Of a stretch of 64,000 bases of DNA, positions 18,287-28,193 are shown in pieces. The translations under genes were made by a program, and so were the position numbers. The notes beneath the pieces are model-generated. The model had not been told where the DNA came from. It saw only the letters and a list, made by a program, of their open reading frames with translations, and did no database searches. Source of the DNA: UBA6770 sp965660875 (lineage in GTDB: Bacteria; Bacteroidota; Bacteroidia; Flavobacteriales_G; Salibacteraceae). The stretch is from NCBI GenBank assembly GCA_965660875.1, contig CBFIBQ010000015.1, forward strand, positions 10,514 to 74,513, read 5' to 3'. Each line of letters begins with the position of its first letter. Within the stretch, counting starts at the first letter, position 1.

Positions 18287-19111
18287 ATGAAAATATTGAT
18301 GCTTACCAAGTTTTCGCAAACGGACCATTTTGTGAGTCAGTTTGCCGAGCGTATTCACCGAAACTTATCCTTATCTGTAGACCTGCTTTATGTTATTCAA
18401 GCGTATTCAGAAGTGCCCCTAAAAAAAGACGGCACCATAGTCGACAATTGCACAGAAGTGGACCTTTCAGGGCTCTATGAGCAGCAAGTTGCGGACAAAG
18501 AGCGAATGGCTCAATTAGACCATGACTTTTTCAACAAGCGAGAAGTATTGATAGGAGATTTGGAGGAAGTGGTTGCACACAAACTGGATTCAGAAAATTA
18601 TGATGCACTTTTTATGGGTGCACATCCTACGAGTTTTTTAGAAGATTTAATCAGTGATACAACCCTAGAACGGATAATAAAAAGTGCCAACATTCCCGTG
18701 CTCAGTCTGAAATGCAACCGCAGTCATGATCATGCTATTGAACGCATAGGTTTATTTGATGATTTTAATGGTCGCCATGTTGACGTCAAAGAGGTGAAGC
18801 GCATAGCGGATGCTTTTAACGCAACGGTGCTCTTGTACAAGATTATGCACAAGGAGGAGGATGGCTCAAAAGAAGAAATAGAAAAACGTATGCTGGCATT
18901 TGCTGAATTCAACAAGCTGTCGAAATACGAGTGTCATATTCTGGATCAACACATGCGCGATGAAGACCAACTGACGGTGCATATGATTGAGGATGATTTA
19001 CATATGATTGCCGTTTCTAGCCTGCACAGCAGTAGGAAAAACCATTTAATTGCTAAAGATTTAAAAACGTCGGTTGCCAATCACGTATTTGCCCCACTTT
19101 TAATTTACTAA
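18287..19111 (+). CDS. universal stress protein family (two-domain)
   Basis: A cytoplasmic protein of 274 residues with two Usp-like halves. The first begins KILMLTKFSQTDHFVSQFAERI and continues to YDALFMGAHPTSFLEDLISDTTLERIIKSANIPVLSLK, a typical Usp end with the GxHxxS-like loop replaced by GAHPTS. The second half starts at about residue 150 (HAIERIGLFDDFNG) and is more divergent. The classical ATP-binding GxxGxxGxxxx(S/T) is not intact, so this may be a non-ATP-binding member. It is followed 12 bp later by the YeeE/YedE pair on the same strand, so the three are probably one operon. Confidence 0.82.
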   Translation: MKILMLTKFSQTDHFVSQFAERIHRNLSLSVDLLYVIQAYSEVPLKKDGTIVDNCTEVDLSGLYEQQVADKERMAQLDHDFFNKREVLIGDLEEVVAHKLDSENYDALFMGAHPTSFLEDLISDTTLERIIKSANIPVLSLKCNRSHDHAIERIGLFDDFNGRHVDVKEVKRIADAFNATVLLYKIMHKEEDGSKEEIEKRMLAFAEFNKLSKYECHILDQHMRDEDQLTVHMIEDDLHMIAVSSLHSSRKNHLIAKDLKTSVANHVFAPLLIY

Positions 19112-19123
19112 ACAAACAACACT

Positions 19124-19690
19124 GTGATAGAATTAATATCAAAACCATGGTCGTGGTATATAGCTGGGCCGCTGATTGCACTGGTCATGTTCTTACTTTT
19201 ATACGAAGGCAAAAACTTTGGAATGTCTTCCAATTTGCGCACCTTATGTTCCATGGGTGGAGCTGGTTCTTTGGGAGCGTTTTTTAGGTACGATTGGAAG
19301 TCTCAACGCTGGAATCTGGTCGTTGTGCTGGGAGCCCTAATTGGTGGATTTATTGGGCATTATTTTTTAACACCAGATACAACTATTGACTTGAACTCAG
19401 CAACAATAGCATCATTAAAAGGTCTTGGTTTTGAGTCGCCCGGGACTCAGTACGTACCGCCCGAATTGTTTGGCTACGAACGGTTGTTTTCCATCAAAGG
19501 TTTTGGATTGTTAGCCCTTGGAGGTTTTTTGGTGGGCTTTGGCGCCCGATATGCCGGAGGATGCACCTCAGGGCACGCCATAAGTGGGCTAAGTAATTTG
19601 CAAATTCCGTCACTGATTGCGGTTATTGGTTTTTTTATCGGCGGTTTACTTATGACACACTTTCTTTTACCCATTCTTCTAACTGTTTAA
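19124..19690 (+). CDS. YeeE/YedE family sulfur-compound transporter, large part
   Basis: A membrane protein of 188 residues with a GTG start (ISKPWSWYIAGPLIALVMFL). It has five or so helices. The family signature GARYAGGCTSGHAISGL is near residues 142-158; its conserved cysteine is a key residue in YeeE-type thiosulfate permeases, which relay the substrate through cysteines. The protein is about half the length of YeeE of enterobacteria. The next gene supplies the other half, the usual split arrangement in Bacteroidota. Operon: usp, this gene, then DUF6691 partner with a 9-bp gap. Confidence 0.88.
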   Translation: MIELISKPWSWYIAGPLIALVMFLLLYEGKNFGMSSNLRTLCSMGGAGSLGAFFRYDWKSQRWNLVVVLGALIGGFIGHYFLTPDTTIDLNSATIASLKGLGFESPGTQYVPPELFGYERLFSIKGFGLLALGGFLVGFGARYAGGCTSGHAISGLSNLQIPSLIAVIGFFIGGLLMTHFLLPILLTV

Positions 19691-19699
19691 TAAAATTCT

Positions 19700-20113
19700 A
19701 TGAAATACCTTAGATACTTACTGATTGGAATTTTATTTGGCATCACTCTTTACAAGGCACAGGTCATCTCTTGGTATCGCATTTATGAGATGTTCCGATT
19801 TGAATCCTTTCACATGTATGGCATTATCGGTTCAGCGGTGTTTTTAGGTGCAATTACTATCTTCTTAATTAAAAAGAACAACATGAAAGATGGTCATGGC
19901 TTTAGAATTAGCATTGCGCCAAAAAACAAAGGAATCACCAGGTATTTGTTAGGCGGAAGCATTTTTGGCTTAGGCTGGGCCTTGTCGGGCGCATGCCCGG
20001 GACCCATGTACATTTTGGCTGGTACAGGCTTGGTGAGTATTTTGGTTGTTATTGCCTTTGCCGCTTTAGGTACGCTGATTTATGGTCTAATCCGAAATAA
20101 ACTGCCGCATTAG
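19700..20113 (+). CDS. YeeE/YedE partner subunit (DUF6691 type)
   Basis: A membrane protein of 137 residues with four helices. The matching half-motif GWALSGACPGPMYILAG spans about residues 92-108, with the conserved Cys in GACPGP. It pairs with the upstream YeeE/YedE half to form a full transporter of thiosulfate or a related sulfur species. The 9-bp spacing indicates co-translation. Confidence 0.86.
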   Translation: MKYLRYLLIGILFGITLYKAQVISWYRIYEMFRFESFHMYGIIGSAVFLGAITIFLIKKNNMKDGHGFRISIAPKNKGITRYLLGGSIFGLGWALSGACPGPMYILAGTGLVSILVVIAFAALGTLIYGLIRNKLPH

Positions 20114-20232
20114 CTCATTTAGCAGAGTTCTTCAACCTTCTGAATTATTTAAATAAACGGCTAGTGCGTCTCTAAATACGGTTGGTAAACTAATAGGATG
20201 CTTAGTAATCGATATTGTGTTTATTTGTTTTT

Positions 20233-20982
20233 ATGTTGAAGGCAATCGTGATTGATGATGAGGAGCGCGCAAGAAGGTTGATCGCTAATTTACTCGAGGA
20301 ATACTGCCAAGAGGTAGAAGTAGTAGCCAAATGCGAAAACGTTCCCGATGCCGTAATTAAAATTAACGAGCTCAAACCCGATGTGGTATTTTGTGACATA
20401 GAAATGCCGGATTATAACGGGTTTGATTTACTCTCCTTTTTTTCAACGATTGAATTTGAACTGGTTTTTGCAACCGGGTACAGCGAATACGCCATAAAAG
20501 CATTTGAAGTTTCTGCCGTCGATTATATCCTAAAGCCTATTCAAATTGAAGCATTAAAGTCCTCAATTGAAAAGGTTCGACAAAAAAGAAACGTATCTAC
20601 TATTCACGAGCGCATGCAGGTGTTAAAAGAAAATATAGAGCACCAAGACATTCAAAAAATTGCACTTCCAGTATCTGACGGGCTGGTATTCATAGACATT
20701 CACAATATTGCGCATATTGAAGCCGACCGTGCCTATTCAAACGTTCACTTGGCCTCTGGTAAAACCATTTTGGTGAGTAAAAGACTCAAATTGTTTGAAG
20801 AGTTGTTGGCGGATAAAAAACAGTTTTTTAGAGCCCACCGTTCCAGTCTAATCAACATAAGTTTTATCAAAAAATATGTCCGAGCAGAACGTATTATTGT
20901 GTTGGACAACAATCAGTTGGTGAATTTAGCACGTGAAAAAAAATCCGAATTTGAGTCCTATATCCAACACATTCGACTGTAG
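20233..20982 (+). CDS. LytTR-type response regulator
   Basis: A two-component response regulator of 249 residues from the ATG at 20233 (MLKAIVIDDEERAR). A TTG 18 bases upstream is in frame but less likely. The receiver domain covers residues about 1-120, with acidic pocket DDE (9-11), phospho-acceptor Asp in DVVFCDIEMPDYNG (about 55) and the Lys in DYILKPI (about 103). The LytTR DNA-binding domain spans about 140-249 (IAHIEADRAYSNVHLASGKTILV, FFRAHRSSLINISFIK). It overlaps the sensor kinase gene by 50 bases, so the pair is tightly coupled and forms one signalling system. Confidence 0.93.
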   Translation: MLKAIVIDDEERARRLIANLLEEYCQEVEVVAKCENVPDAVIKINELKPDVVFCDIEMPDYNGFDLLSFFSTIEFELVFATGYSEYAIKAFEVSAVDYILKPIQIEALKSSIEKVRQKRNVSTIHERMQVLKENIEHQDIQKIALPVSDGLVFIDIHNIAHIEADRAYSNVHLASGKTILVSKRLKLFEELLADKKQFFRAHRSSLINISFIKKYVRAERIIVLDNNQLVNLAREKKSEFESYIQHIRL

Positions 20983-23935
20983 CGCTAATTGGAGCAAGTT
21001 ATTGCTTGCATTAGGTTTTCTGCTGATTGGGACAATTACTATGGCTCAAATTGAAATGGACGTCAACCGTTACAGTTTTAATGAAGAGCGAAGTTTTGAC
21101 CACAGAGTGGTTTACGATGTAGCCGAAGCTGAAAATGGCCACATATGGTTTGGAACAGTCGACGGCTTGGTTCGCTTTGATGGTCACTATTTTAAAAAAT
21201 ACCTTTCACACGCATACGACAATGAGGTAAGCGACATTCAATTTGATGCTGAAGGAAATGTGTGGTGTGTGAATTTTGGCGGGCAGCTTTTTTCTGTTCG
21301 TGGAGATAGTTTGAAGGTAGAAATTAAACAATCCTTCAACAGCAATATTATCAGTTCTTATAAGGTGTTGAAAGACAGAATTATATACTCCACGTACAAC
21401 GGTAATCGTTTAATGGCATACCATCGACAAACTGGTCAAGATTCCCCTTTATACATTATCCCAAATAACAAGATGTTGAACTGTGAAATCTTTACGGATT
21501 CGGGCATAGTTTTGATGCAGACAAAGGGCAAAAGTCCCAATTATTTATTTGATCGTTTATACCTCAATTGGAATGGGGAGATCGTGGATAGTATGCGGGT
21601 AACTAGCGCTATTGATATCAGTGGGGCCTTAAGGCTGATGTCCAATGCCCAGGGTAAACTGTATTTATCGGTATTGAATAAGGTGCTTAAGGTTATTGAT
21701 TTCGAAACAGGAAAAATAGTTTTTGAAGATGCCACAACCAATGCTGTGGAAACCAACACACTTCAATTCTTTAAGAACGATTTGTTTTTATTGAAAAAGG
21801 ATGCCGCGTATGTATTGGACCTTAAGTCGGGTAGTGGTTACAAGAAAAAACTACTCAAAGGAGTGAGCGCAAGTTCATTTATGAAGGACAGAGAAGAGAA
21901 TATTTGGGTGAGCTCCATAAATATGGGCGTATTTATCATTCCCAATTTACAATTCATGCACGGAAAACTTACTGATAGTAAAGTAACAGCAGTAACCATG
22001 GATTCGGCTTCGAATGCTTACTTCCAAGACATACAAGGCAATTTTCATGAAACAACGTTCCCATATTCCTCGAGTCGACTCATTTCTTCTAAAGTAAAAA
22101 ATGTGCATTCCCTCTTTTACAACCCTTTTCAAAATACGGTTGTTCTTGGGACACCGAATAAAATTTATAAGATCCATTCTAAACAGCTAACGACTTCTGG
22201 TGACTTTCTGCAATCCTTTAAGAAAGGAGTGGCTTTAGATGACAGCACCTTTGTTTACACCTTTTCACGAAAAGCGGAGGTGTATAGTCCAACTAAGAAC
22301 ATCAATCAAAGCATTCGTTGGAAAGGCTCGCAGAACCCCAAAGATAATAGCAGACTTTTACTTCGCAATAAACGAGCACTAGAAGTAGCGGTAGAAAAAG
22401 GAATGGGTTGTTACGTGGATTATATAGATGGTTTGATGTACTACCAACAAGCTGCCGCTCCAAGTTTTGTTACTTATGAAGGAAACCGGTTATTGGTAAC
22501 AGCCATAAGCTCTAGCGAATCACTAGGCGTTTGGGCGCTTGTAAACGGCAGATCTTTACTTCAATTAAAAAATGGAGCAGTGGTTTTCAGTACGCTCTTA
22601 GCAGATCGGGCAGACCGCATATTTTGTAGCGGAAAGCACCTATTGATAACTACTAAAAAAAGTATTGTAGTCTTTACACCAACAACCAAGGAGCTATTCG
22701 AAATCAATTATATGGATGGGGTAATCCCCGATAATTTTTTAAGCGTAACTGCCGTGGATTCTACTGTTTTTCTATTTGGGGAGCACTTCATCCAGCAGTT
22801 CCCGCTAGGAGGCAGTAAGCAAAACCATTTACCACCAGCTATCGATCTCACCTTAATAACAGCCGGTAATAAACCGTTAAAGGAGGATAGCTTGTACCAG
22901 TTGAGCTACGAACAAAATGACCTGCAAGTAAACTTTACGACCATTGCTACCCGAAGCAGAGGAGAGGATAAAGTATATTATAGACTAGGCAGTAATGAAG
23001 CATGGCGCAGCACCAACAAAAACTCAACGACCATTCGATTACCCCAACTGGCCCCAGGAGCATATCAGTTTCAAATTAAAGCCTGCAATGAGCACGGCAT
23101 TTGCTCCCAACCCATAAAAAAGCAAATAATAATTGCCGCACCGTATTACTTGGAGTGGTGGTTTTACTTGGCTATATTTTTAGCAAGCTCTTTGCTTCTA
23201 ATCGTATTTTTTCAAAACCGACTGAGGCAAAAACAGACTCAAATCAGCTTGATTGAAGAGCAAGAACAACTAAAAAGTGCATTGTACAAATCACAGACGG
23301 CAGCGGTTCAATCACAAATGAATCCACATTTTTTATTTAATGCACTCAACTCGGTGCAAGATTTGGTCATAACCAAGGACATTGAGGGATCTAATAAATA
23401 TTTAGGTAAATTCAGCGATCTACTGCGGAAGATATTAAAATCTTCACAAGAGACCTTGATTTCCCTGGAGGAGGAGTTAAGTATTATCGAATTGTATTTA
23501 GAGTTAGAAAAACTTCGTTTTGGAGATGAGTTCAGTTACTCCATAAAAAACGACCTTAGTTCGGCGCAAATAAACGGCTTAATGCTACCCGCTATGGTGA
23601 TTCAGCCCTTTGTTGAAAACGCTATAAAGCATGGCCTTTTTCATAAAAAAGGAGCGAAAAATTTGGACATTCACTTTTCTTTAAAAAACCAGTTTTTAGT
23701 TTGTGAAATTGAAGACAATGGTATAGGGAGAGAACGTTCCAAAGCCCGTGCTCAAAAAGGTGGAATGCTGCACAATGGGTTTTCAACCGAAGCTGTAAAA
23801 AAACGCATTTCAGTTATGGAGCAAGCCTTAAAAACCAGCATTAATTTGCGCTTTATTGACAAAGAAGAACCGGATAATTCAGGGACCATTGTTCGAATTG
23901 AATTCCCCACCAATATAGCACCCTACGATTCGTAA
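20933..23935 (+). CDS. two-component sensor kinase with propeller sensor domain (HTCS-like, LytS-type kinase)
   Basis: A sensor of 1000 residues starting at GTG within the regulator gene, so that a signal peptide (LLLALGFLLIGTITMAQ, cleaved near residue 39) is included. The periplasmic part has propeller repeats (GHIWFGTVDGLVRFDG near 63-78, ENIWVSSINMGVF) and a Y_Y_Y-like domain at about 640-735. One TM helix (LEWWFYLAIFLASSLLLIVFF) precedes a coiled coil. The kinase is of the His_kinase (PF06580) type, with H-box QSQMNPHFLFNALNSVQDL, N-box MVIQPFVENAIKHGL and G-box EDNGIGRER. It presumably phosphorylates the overlapping LytTR regulator. Ligand unknown. Confidence 0.92.
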   Translation: MKKNPNLSPISNTFDCSANWSKLLLALGFLLIGTITMAQIEMDVNRYSFNEERSFDHRVVYDVAEAENGHIWFGTVDGLVRFDGHYFKKYLSHAYDNEVSDIQFDAEGNVWCVNFGGQLFSVRGDSLKVEIKQSFNSNIISSYKVLKDRIIYSTYNGNRLMAYHRQTGQDSPLYIIPNNKMLNCEIFTDSGIVLMQTKGKSPNYLFDRLYLNWNGEIVDSMRVTSAIDISGALRLMSNAQGKLYLSVLNKVLKVIDFETGKIVFEDATTNAVETNTLQFFKNDLFLLKKDAAYVLDLKSGSGYKKKLLKGVSASSFMKDREENIWVSSINMGVFIIPNLQFMHGKLTDSKVTAVTMDSASNAYFQDIQGNFHETTFPYSSSRLISSKVKNVHSLFYNPFQNTVVLGTPNKIYKIHSKQLTTSGDFLQSFKKGVALDDSTFVYTFSRKAEVYSPTKNINQSIRWKGSQNPKDNSRLLLRNKRALEVAVEKGMGCYVDYIDGLMYYQQAAAPSFVTYEGNRLLVTAISSSESLGVWALVNGRSLLQLKNGAVVFSTLLADRADRIFCSGKHLLITTKKSIVVFTPTTKELFEINYMDGVIPDNFLSVTAVDSTVFLFGEHFIQQFPLGGSKQNHLPPAIDLTLITAGNKPLKEDSLYQLSYEQNDLQVNFTTIATRSRGEDKVYYRLGSNEAWRSTNKNSTTIRLPQLAPGAYQFQIKACNEHGICSQPIKKQIIIAAPYYLEWWFYLAIFLASSLLLIVFFQNRLRQKQTQISLIEEQEQLKSALYKSQTAAVQSQMNPHFLFNALNSVQDLVITKDIEGSNKYLGKFSDLLRKILKSSQETLISLEEELSIIELYLELEKLRFGDEFSYSIKNDLSSAQINGLMLPAMVIQPFVENAIKHGLFHKKGAKNLDIHFSLKNQFLVCEIEDNGIGRERSKARAQKGGMLHNGFSTEAVKKRISVMEQALKTSINLRFIDKEEPDNSGTIVRIEFPTNIAPYDS

Positions 23936-24021
23936 ACCCAAAGCAACCGATAGTAAATAGTCGACGGTGTTTCTGCGTGCTTTCCTTTCACATTTGAACT
24001 GAAATTCAAAAAAGGAAAGAA

Positions 24022-26475
24022 ATGAAAAAAATAATTTTATCTGCACTCTTTTTAGGTTTGATGTTCGGTGCGACATCACAAACGCGCTTGTATGTAGATA
24101 CGGACGCTACAGGAGCAAACGACGGTTCCAGTTGGGCTGATGCCTTCACCGAGCTTTCGGACGCAGCCACTTACCTTGACACAATAACGAATAAACCTTC
24201 TCAGCCTGATATTTGGGTAGCTGAAGGTACTTACACTCCAGATCCAACAGGTCTTGCTCGTCCGCAGGAAGCAACCTTTAAGTTCGATGAGAGTGTAAAT
24301 CTATATGGTGGCTTTAACGGAACTGAGACAGCTGTAAATCAGGCTGATCCTGTAGTACACGAAACCATTTTATCCGGTGACTTGAATGGTAACGATAATG
24401 GAGAGCACACAAGCACGAACTCAAGCTATTACGATAACTGCTATAATGTAATAACTATGCCCTCCAGCACATTTGCGCAGCGACTTTTCATTAAAGGCTT
24501 TACCATTAAAGGTGGTCGTGCTTCTAGTGGCCCTGGAAGGGGAGCTGCCATTAATTGTGCTCATAATCTGAACGTGAATCAATGTATTTTCGAGGACAAC
24601 TTCGGGGTACTGAGTTATTCTGTGGTTTACGCTAATCCTTTTTACGCTTCTAATTGTTGGGTTTATGAGTGCAAGTTTCGCAATAACACAGGTGGGCGCT
24701 CTATAATTGGCGTCAGTAACTCAGGACAAAGACGTACCTATTCAAGACTTTATTTGTACAACAACGAGTTTTATGAAAATAAGGCAGAGCGAGGCATTGT
24801 ACAAGGGCACCAGTACTATTTAGGGTCCAGCGCGACGAACAGGGATATCGAATACTATATCTATAACAATTTATTTTATAAAAACACTCTTTCAGATGCT
24901 GAAGGCGCTCCCGTGTACTTGCATCACCAGGATAACCAAGGAATCTATATGTTTAAAGTAGATGTAATCGGTAATATCTTCTGGGAAAATGACGCTGAGA
25001 ATAAGGCCGTTTACGTCGAAGATCGCACTTCGAATACGAAAGAACTGGAGCGCTTGTATTTTTTGTCTAATTTGATTGACGGAACGGATACCTTAACATT
25101 GGACAGCTTACATGTTGATCAAACACCTTGGAACGGTTTTGCTGGTAGATCATATGTTCAGTCAAATATCTATAACGTGTACCCAATGTTTAATGATACT
25201 TCGGTCAATGACTTTTCCATAACAGATTGCAATGCCCCAGGAAACGATTTAGTTGCCTTTACAGCTGATGGTATGCCGCAATCATACAAAACTCGTGACC
25301 ATTTAGGAAACAATCGCAATGTGGGAATTCGTATAGATATTGGACCATACGAAGTGCAAAACAGCTTTACTGGATTTACGGCGGAACAGCAAGACACATT
25401 AATTGTTGCTACTTCTGGCTATGAGCCTTACACCTGGTATGATAATCGCAATCCGCAAAATCCTGTATTGTTACCTGACACAACCAATACTTTAGTGCCA
25501 GCTGGTGATGGTGAATATATAGTTTTAGCCAGAAATGCTGATGGTTGTGGCGTATTGGTTGAAGTGGATTTCTGTGGACAGGTTAAGGTATCCCTTTCTG
25601 CAAGCGGCGATAGTATCGAAGCTGTGGGAACGGGCGGTAGTCATTACAACTTTGGATTAAGTGGTAATAACATTGTCCAACGGACTAGGAATAACAAAGT
25701 AGCTATCCAAGGCTATGGTGAATACACAGTAAGCCACTTTGGATGGAATGGCTCTTCACTCACGACTTGCGTGGCTAGGTCTACATTCAATTACTGTGGA
25801 GATATTCCAAACGTAACGATAACGCAGAACGACAGCTCTTTGGTCGCTTCGGTAGACGATGCTGCCAACTATCAATGGTACCGAAACGATACCGCCATTC
25901 AAGGTGCAACCAACGCTACTTTTCCGCTCGCTTCAGCTGCTGATGGCAGTTACTCAGTGGAAGTTTCCGAAAATGAGTGCAGCGGTACGTCCAATAAACT
26001 GGACTACTGTAGCGGAATTCCCAACCAGCCTGAAGTGTTACTGACGGACGGTGAGTTAGGGGTTGATGGCAACTTTGACAGCTATCAGTGGTACTTGGAC
26101 GGCGCACCAATTACCGGTGCAACATCGGCTACGCATACACCTACAGAAAATGGAAGCTACACGGTAAAAGTTACGGCTTCGGGTTGCGAGCGCGAAGCAA
26201 AAGCTCTGGCTTACGATGCAACGGGTATAGTATCCCTAAAAAATGCCGCCGTGCGCATTTATCCTAATCCAGCAAATGAATCGATCACTATAGACCACCT
26301 ACCTCAATTCAGCGAGGTGCGAATTACGGATTTAACGGGTAAAACGGTAGCTCTTTTGTATCCGAAAGAGCAAAGTGTACAGCTTACGGTTCAAAGTTGG
26401 GAACAAGGCATGTATCTTGTTCAAATAACTAAAAATCAGGAGGTCATTACTTCCTTATTAACCATTCAAGAGTAA
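24022..26475 (+). CDS. T9SS-exported right-handed beta-helix protein
   Basis: A secreted protein of 817 residues with a signal peptide (ALFLGLMFGATSQ). Residues about 21-440 open with LYVDTDATGANDGSSWADAF, the usual N-terminus of parallel beta-helix/PbH1 proteins, with a GGFNGTE turn and the helix-like IKGFTIKGGRASSGPGRGAA. Three Ig-like/PKD-like segments with paired cysteines follow (for example YQWYRNDTAIQGATNATF and YQWYLDGAPITGATSATH). A type IX sorting domain ends the protein (VRIYPNPANESITI). A good ribosome-binding site (GGAAAG) precedes the ATG and a rho-independent terminator follows. Likely a cell-surface polysaccharide-binding or structural protein. Confidence 0.86.
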   Translation: MKKIILSALFLGLMFGATSQTRLYVDTDATGANDGSSWADAFTELSDAATYLDTITNKPSQPDIWVAEGTYTPDPTGLARPQEATFKFDESVNLYGGFNGTETAVNQADPVVHETILSGDLNGNDNGEHTSTNSSYYDNCYNVITMPSSTFAQRLFIKGFTIKGGRASSGPGRGAAINCAHNLNVNQCIFEDNFGVLSYSVVYANPFYASNCWVYECKFRNNTGGRSIIGVSNSGQRRTYSRLYLYNNEFYENKAERGIVQGHQYYLGSSATNRDIEYYIYNNLFYKNTLSDAEGAPVYLHHQDNQGIYMFKVDVIGNIFWENDAENKAVYVEDRTSNTKELERLYFLSNLIDGTDTLTLDSLHVDQTPWNGFAGRSYVQSNIYNVYPMFNDTSVNDFSITDCNAPGNDLVAFTADGMPQSYKTRDHLGNNRNVGIRIDIGPYEVQNSFTGFTAEQQDTLIVATSGYEPYTWYDNRNPQNPVLLPDTTNTLVPAGDGEYIVLARNADGCGVLVEVDFCGQVKVSLSASGDSIEAVGTGGSHYNFGLSGNNIVQRTRNNKVAIQGYGEYTVSHFGWNGSSLTTCVARSTFNYCGDIPNVTITQNDSSLVASVDDAANYQWYRNDTAIQGATNATFPLASAADGSYSVEVSENECSGTSNKLDYCSGIPNQPEVLLTDGELGVDGNFDSYQWYLDGAPITGATSATHTPTENGSYTVKVTASGCEREAKALAYDATGIVSLKNAAVRIYPNPANESITIDHLPQFSEVRITDLTGKTVALLYPKEQSVQLTVQSWEQGMYLVQITKNQEVITSLLTIQE

Positions 26476-26496
26476 TTTGTTTTTATTACTAGACTG

Positions 26497-26534
26497 AAAA
26501 GCGCCGTTCAATTCATTTTAAGCGGCGTTTTTTT
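26497..26534 (+). terminator. rho-independent terminator after the beta-helix gene
   Basis: CGCCG (26502-26506) pairs with CGGCG (26523-26527), extended by a G-U and A-T pairs, followed by a run of seven or more T. It lies 27 bases after the stop. Confidence 0.8.
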
Positions 26535-26680
26535 ATGGCTGTGTTTCTCTTTAATTCGGCTGAACCACAGCAGTATATGACTGTCAAAATACCGCATTTG
26601 TGTTATCGAAACCCTAAAATCTGTTGGTCGCTACAGTAGAAATTAGCCAATATTTGTGCGATATTTTAAAAAGGTACCCG

Positions 26681-27724
26681 ATGAAAATCCTATTAAAACA
26701 ATTAGGCGCCTCCTGCAAGAAGGAGCACAAGATAGCCTACGCCCGTTCAAAACACTGGAACGGTAAAGTGTTTGAAAACCTTTCCAAAACAGAAATGGAT
26801 ATCAACTTAAAAACATTACCAGGGTTGATACAAGAGAACTTTAAAGGGCGAAAAGCGCGCGATCCTAAGCAAAACTTGCCAATGACACAGCTAGATAAAG
26901 ATGCCTTTAAAAAAGACGGTAATACGAAGTTTGTTTGGTTCGGCCATTCGGCTATGTTGTTGCAATTCGCTAATAAAAATTTTCTAATTGACCCGATGTT
27001 AGGTCCCGATGCTTCACCCATCGGCCCGGTGCGCACGAAGCGCTATACCGCTGGAACCTTGGGAGTAATTGATACCTTACCAGAGATTGATGCCGTATTG
27101 CTGACGCATGACCATTACGATCACTTGGATTTGCAAAGTATTGAATTGCTCGGTAACAAAGTATCTACTTGGTATGTAGGACTTGGAATCAAACGGCATT
27201 TGGTAAAGTGGGGCATACCTGCCGAGCAAATAACGGAATTCGACTGGTGGGAAGAGCTGGAATTAGACGGACTGAAACTGGTTTACACCCCTTCACGCCA
27301 TTTTTCGGGCAGAGGATTGGCTGATAGGGCAAAATCTCTGTGGGGCGGTTGGGTCTTTATTTCCGAAGCAGACCGAGTGTATTGGTCGGGTGATGGCGGT
27401 TACGATACCCATTTTAAGGAAGTAGGCGAAAAATACGGACCTTTTAGTTTGGGTTTTATGGAGTGCGGTCAGTACAATAAACTGTGGCATCACATTCACA
27501 TGTACCCAGAAGAAGCGGTTCAAGCGGCAATGGACGCGCAGGTAAAAAAGACGGTTCCCGTGCATTGGGGCGGATTTACTTTGGCCTTGCACCATTGGAA
27601 AGAACCCGTTGAGCGTTTTACGGAAGCTGCAGCGGAAAAAGAAATGCAATACCTAACACCCCAAATCGGAGCTGTAACGACCGAAAACAGCAGCACGAAG
27701 CATTGGTGGGAAAAGTTTAAGTAG
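26681..27724 (+). CDS. MBL-fold metal-dependent hydrolase (UlaG/NAPE-PLD-like)
   Basis: A protein of 347 residues from the ATG at 26681 (preceded by AAAAGG); an earlier in-frame start at 26624 is unlikely. The metal-binding motif HDHYDHLD lies at about residues 142-149, further histidines are in SRHFSGRGL and GHSAML, and an Asp is in YWSGDGGYDTHF. The C-terminal His (VPVHWGGF) completes a two-zinc site. The order and spacing are those of N-acyl-phosphatidylethanolamine phospholipase D-like MBL hydrolases. There is no strong signal peptide. The gene stands alone after a terminator. Substrate cannot be told from sequence. Confidence 0.88.
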   Translation: MKILLKQLGASCKKEHKIAYARSKHWNGKVFENLSKTEMDINLKTLPGLIQENFKGRKARDPKQNLPMTQLDKDAFKKDGNTKFVWFGHSAMLLQFANKNFLIDPMLGPDASPIGPVRTKRYTAGTLGVIDTLPEIDAVLLTHDHYDHLDLQSIELLGNKVSTWYVGLGIKRHLVKWGIPAEQITEFDWWEELELDGLKLVYTPSRHFSGRGLADRAKSLWGGWVFISEADRVYWSGDGGYDTHFKEVGEKYGPFSLGFMECGQYNKLWHHIHMYPEEAVQAAMDAQVKKTVPVHWGGFTLALHHWKEPVERFTEAAAEKEMQYLTPQIGAVTTENSSTKHWWEKFK

Positions 27725-27738
27725 GAGGCAACCTAGAA

Positions 27739-28191
27739 CTAAAATCTGGGTAAAAACATACCCGCTTTTGTTTTGTAGCGCTCGTAATTGGCGAATTTTT
27801 TCGACAACAATTTTTCTTCATAACTTGCCTTGAACCAAAACAGAGCACAAAGCGCTAGAAAGACCAAGAAACGCAAACCATTGCCCGAGTATACCGCATA
27901 GCCAGCAGTAGTAAATAAAATACCCGTGTAAATTGGGTGGCGGATAAAGCGGTATACACCCGATTCAATGAGTTCTGCATGAACTTTTGGTGAAGGAAAT
28001 ACGGAAAGGCTTTTTCGTAAGGCAAATACAGATCCTACGGCAATGAAAAAGCCAAGTACCGTAAACCCTAAGCCGAACCATTGCAGCCCCTTGTGCAGAG
28101 AAAAATCAATCGCTGGTATACGAAAAAGGTACGCCAAAAAGAGTAGGAGCTGAACGCCTACGAAAGACAAGTCTTTGCGAGACCGCGTCAA
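27739..28191 (-). CDS. isoprenylcysteine/phospholipid methyltransferase-like membrane protein
   Basis: A membrane protein of 150 residues with four or five helices. The core SGVYRFIRHPIYTGILFTTAGY near residues 80-100 is the SAM-binding/RHPxY signature shared by ICMT and PEMT-like methyltransferases, and a C-terminal EEKLLSKKFANYERYKTKAGMF matches the family's ExxLxxxFGxxYxxY motif. It lies in a minus-strand cluster of three genes with gaps of 2 bases and an ATGA overlap, so it is the last gene of an operon with two small Cys-containing membrane proteins. The substrate is not clear; members act on lipids or small thiols. Confidence 0.87.
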   Translation of the reverse strand: MTRSRKDLSFVGVQLLLFLAYLFRIPAIDFSLHKGLQWFGLGFTVLGFFIAVGSVFALRKSLSVFPSPKVHAELIESGVYRFIRHPIYTGILFTTAGYAVYSGNGLRFLVFLALCALFWFKASYEEKLLSKKFANYERYKTKAGMFLPRF

Positions 28192-28193
28192 GA

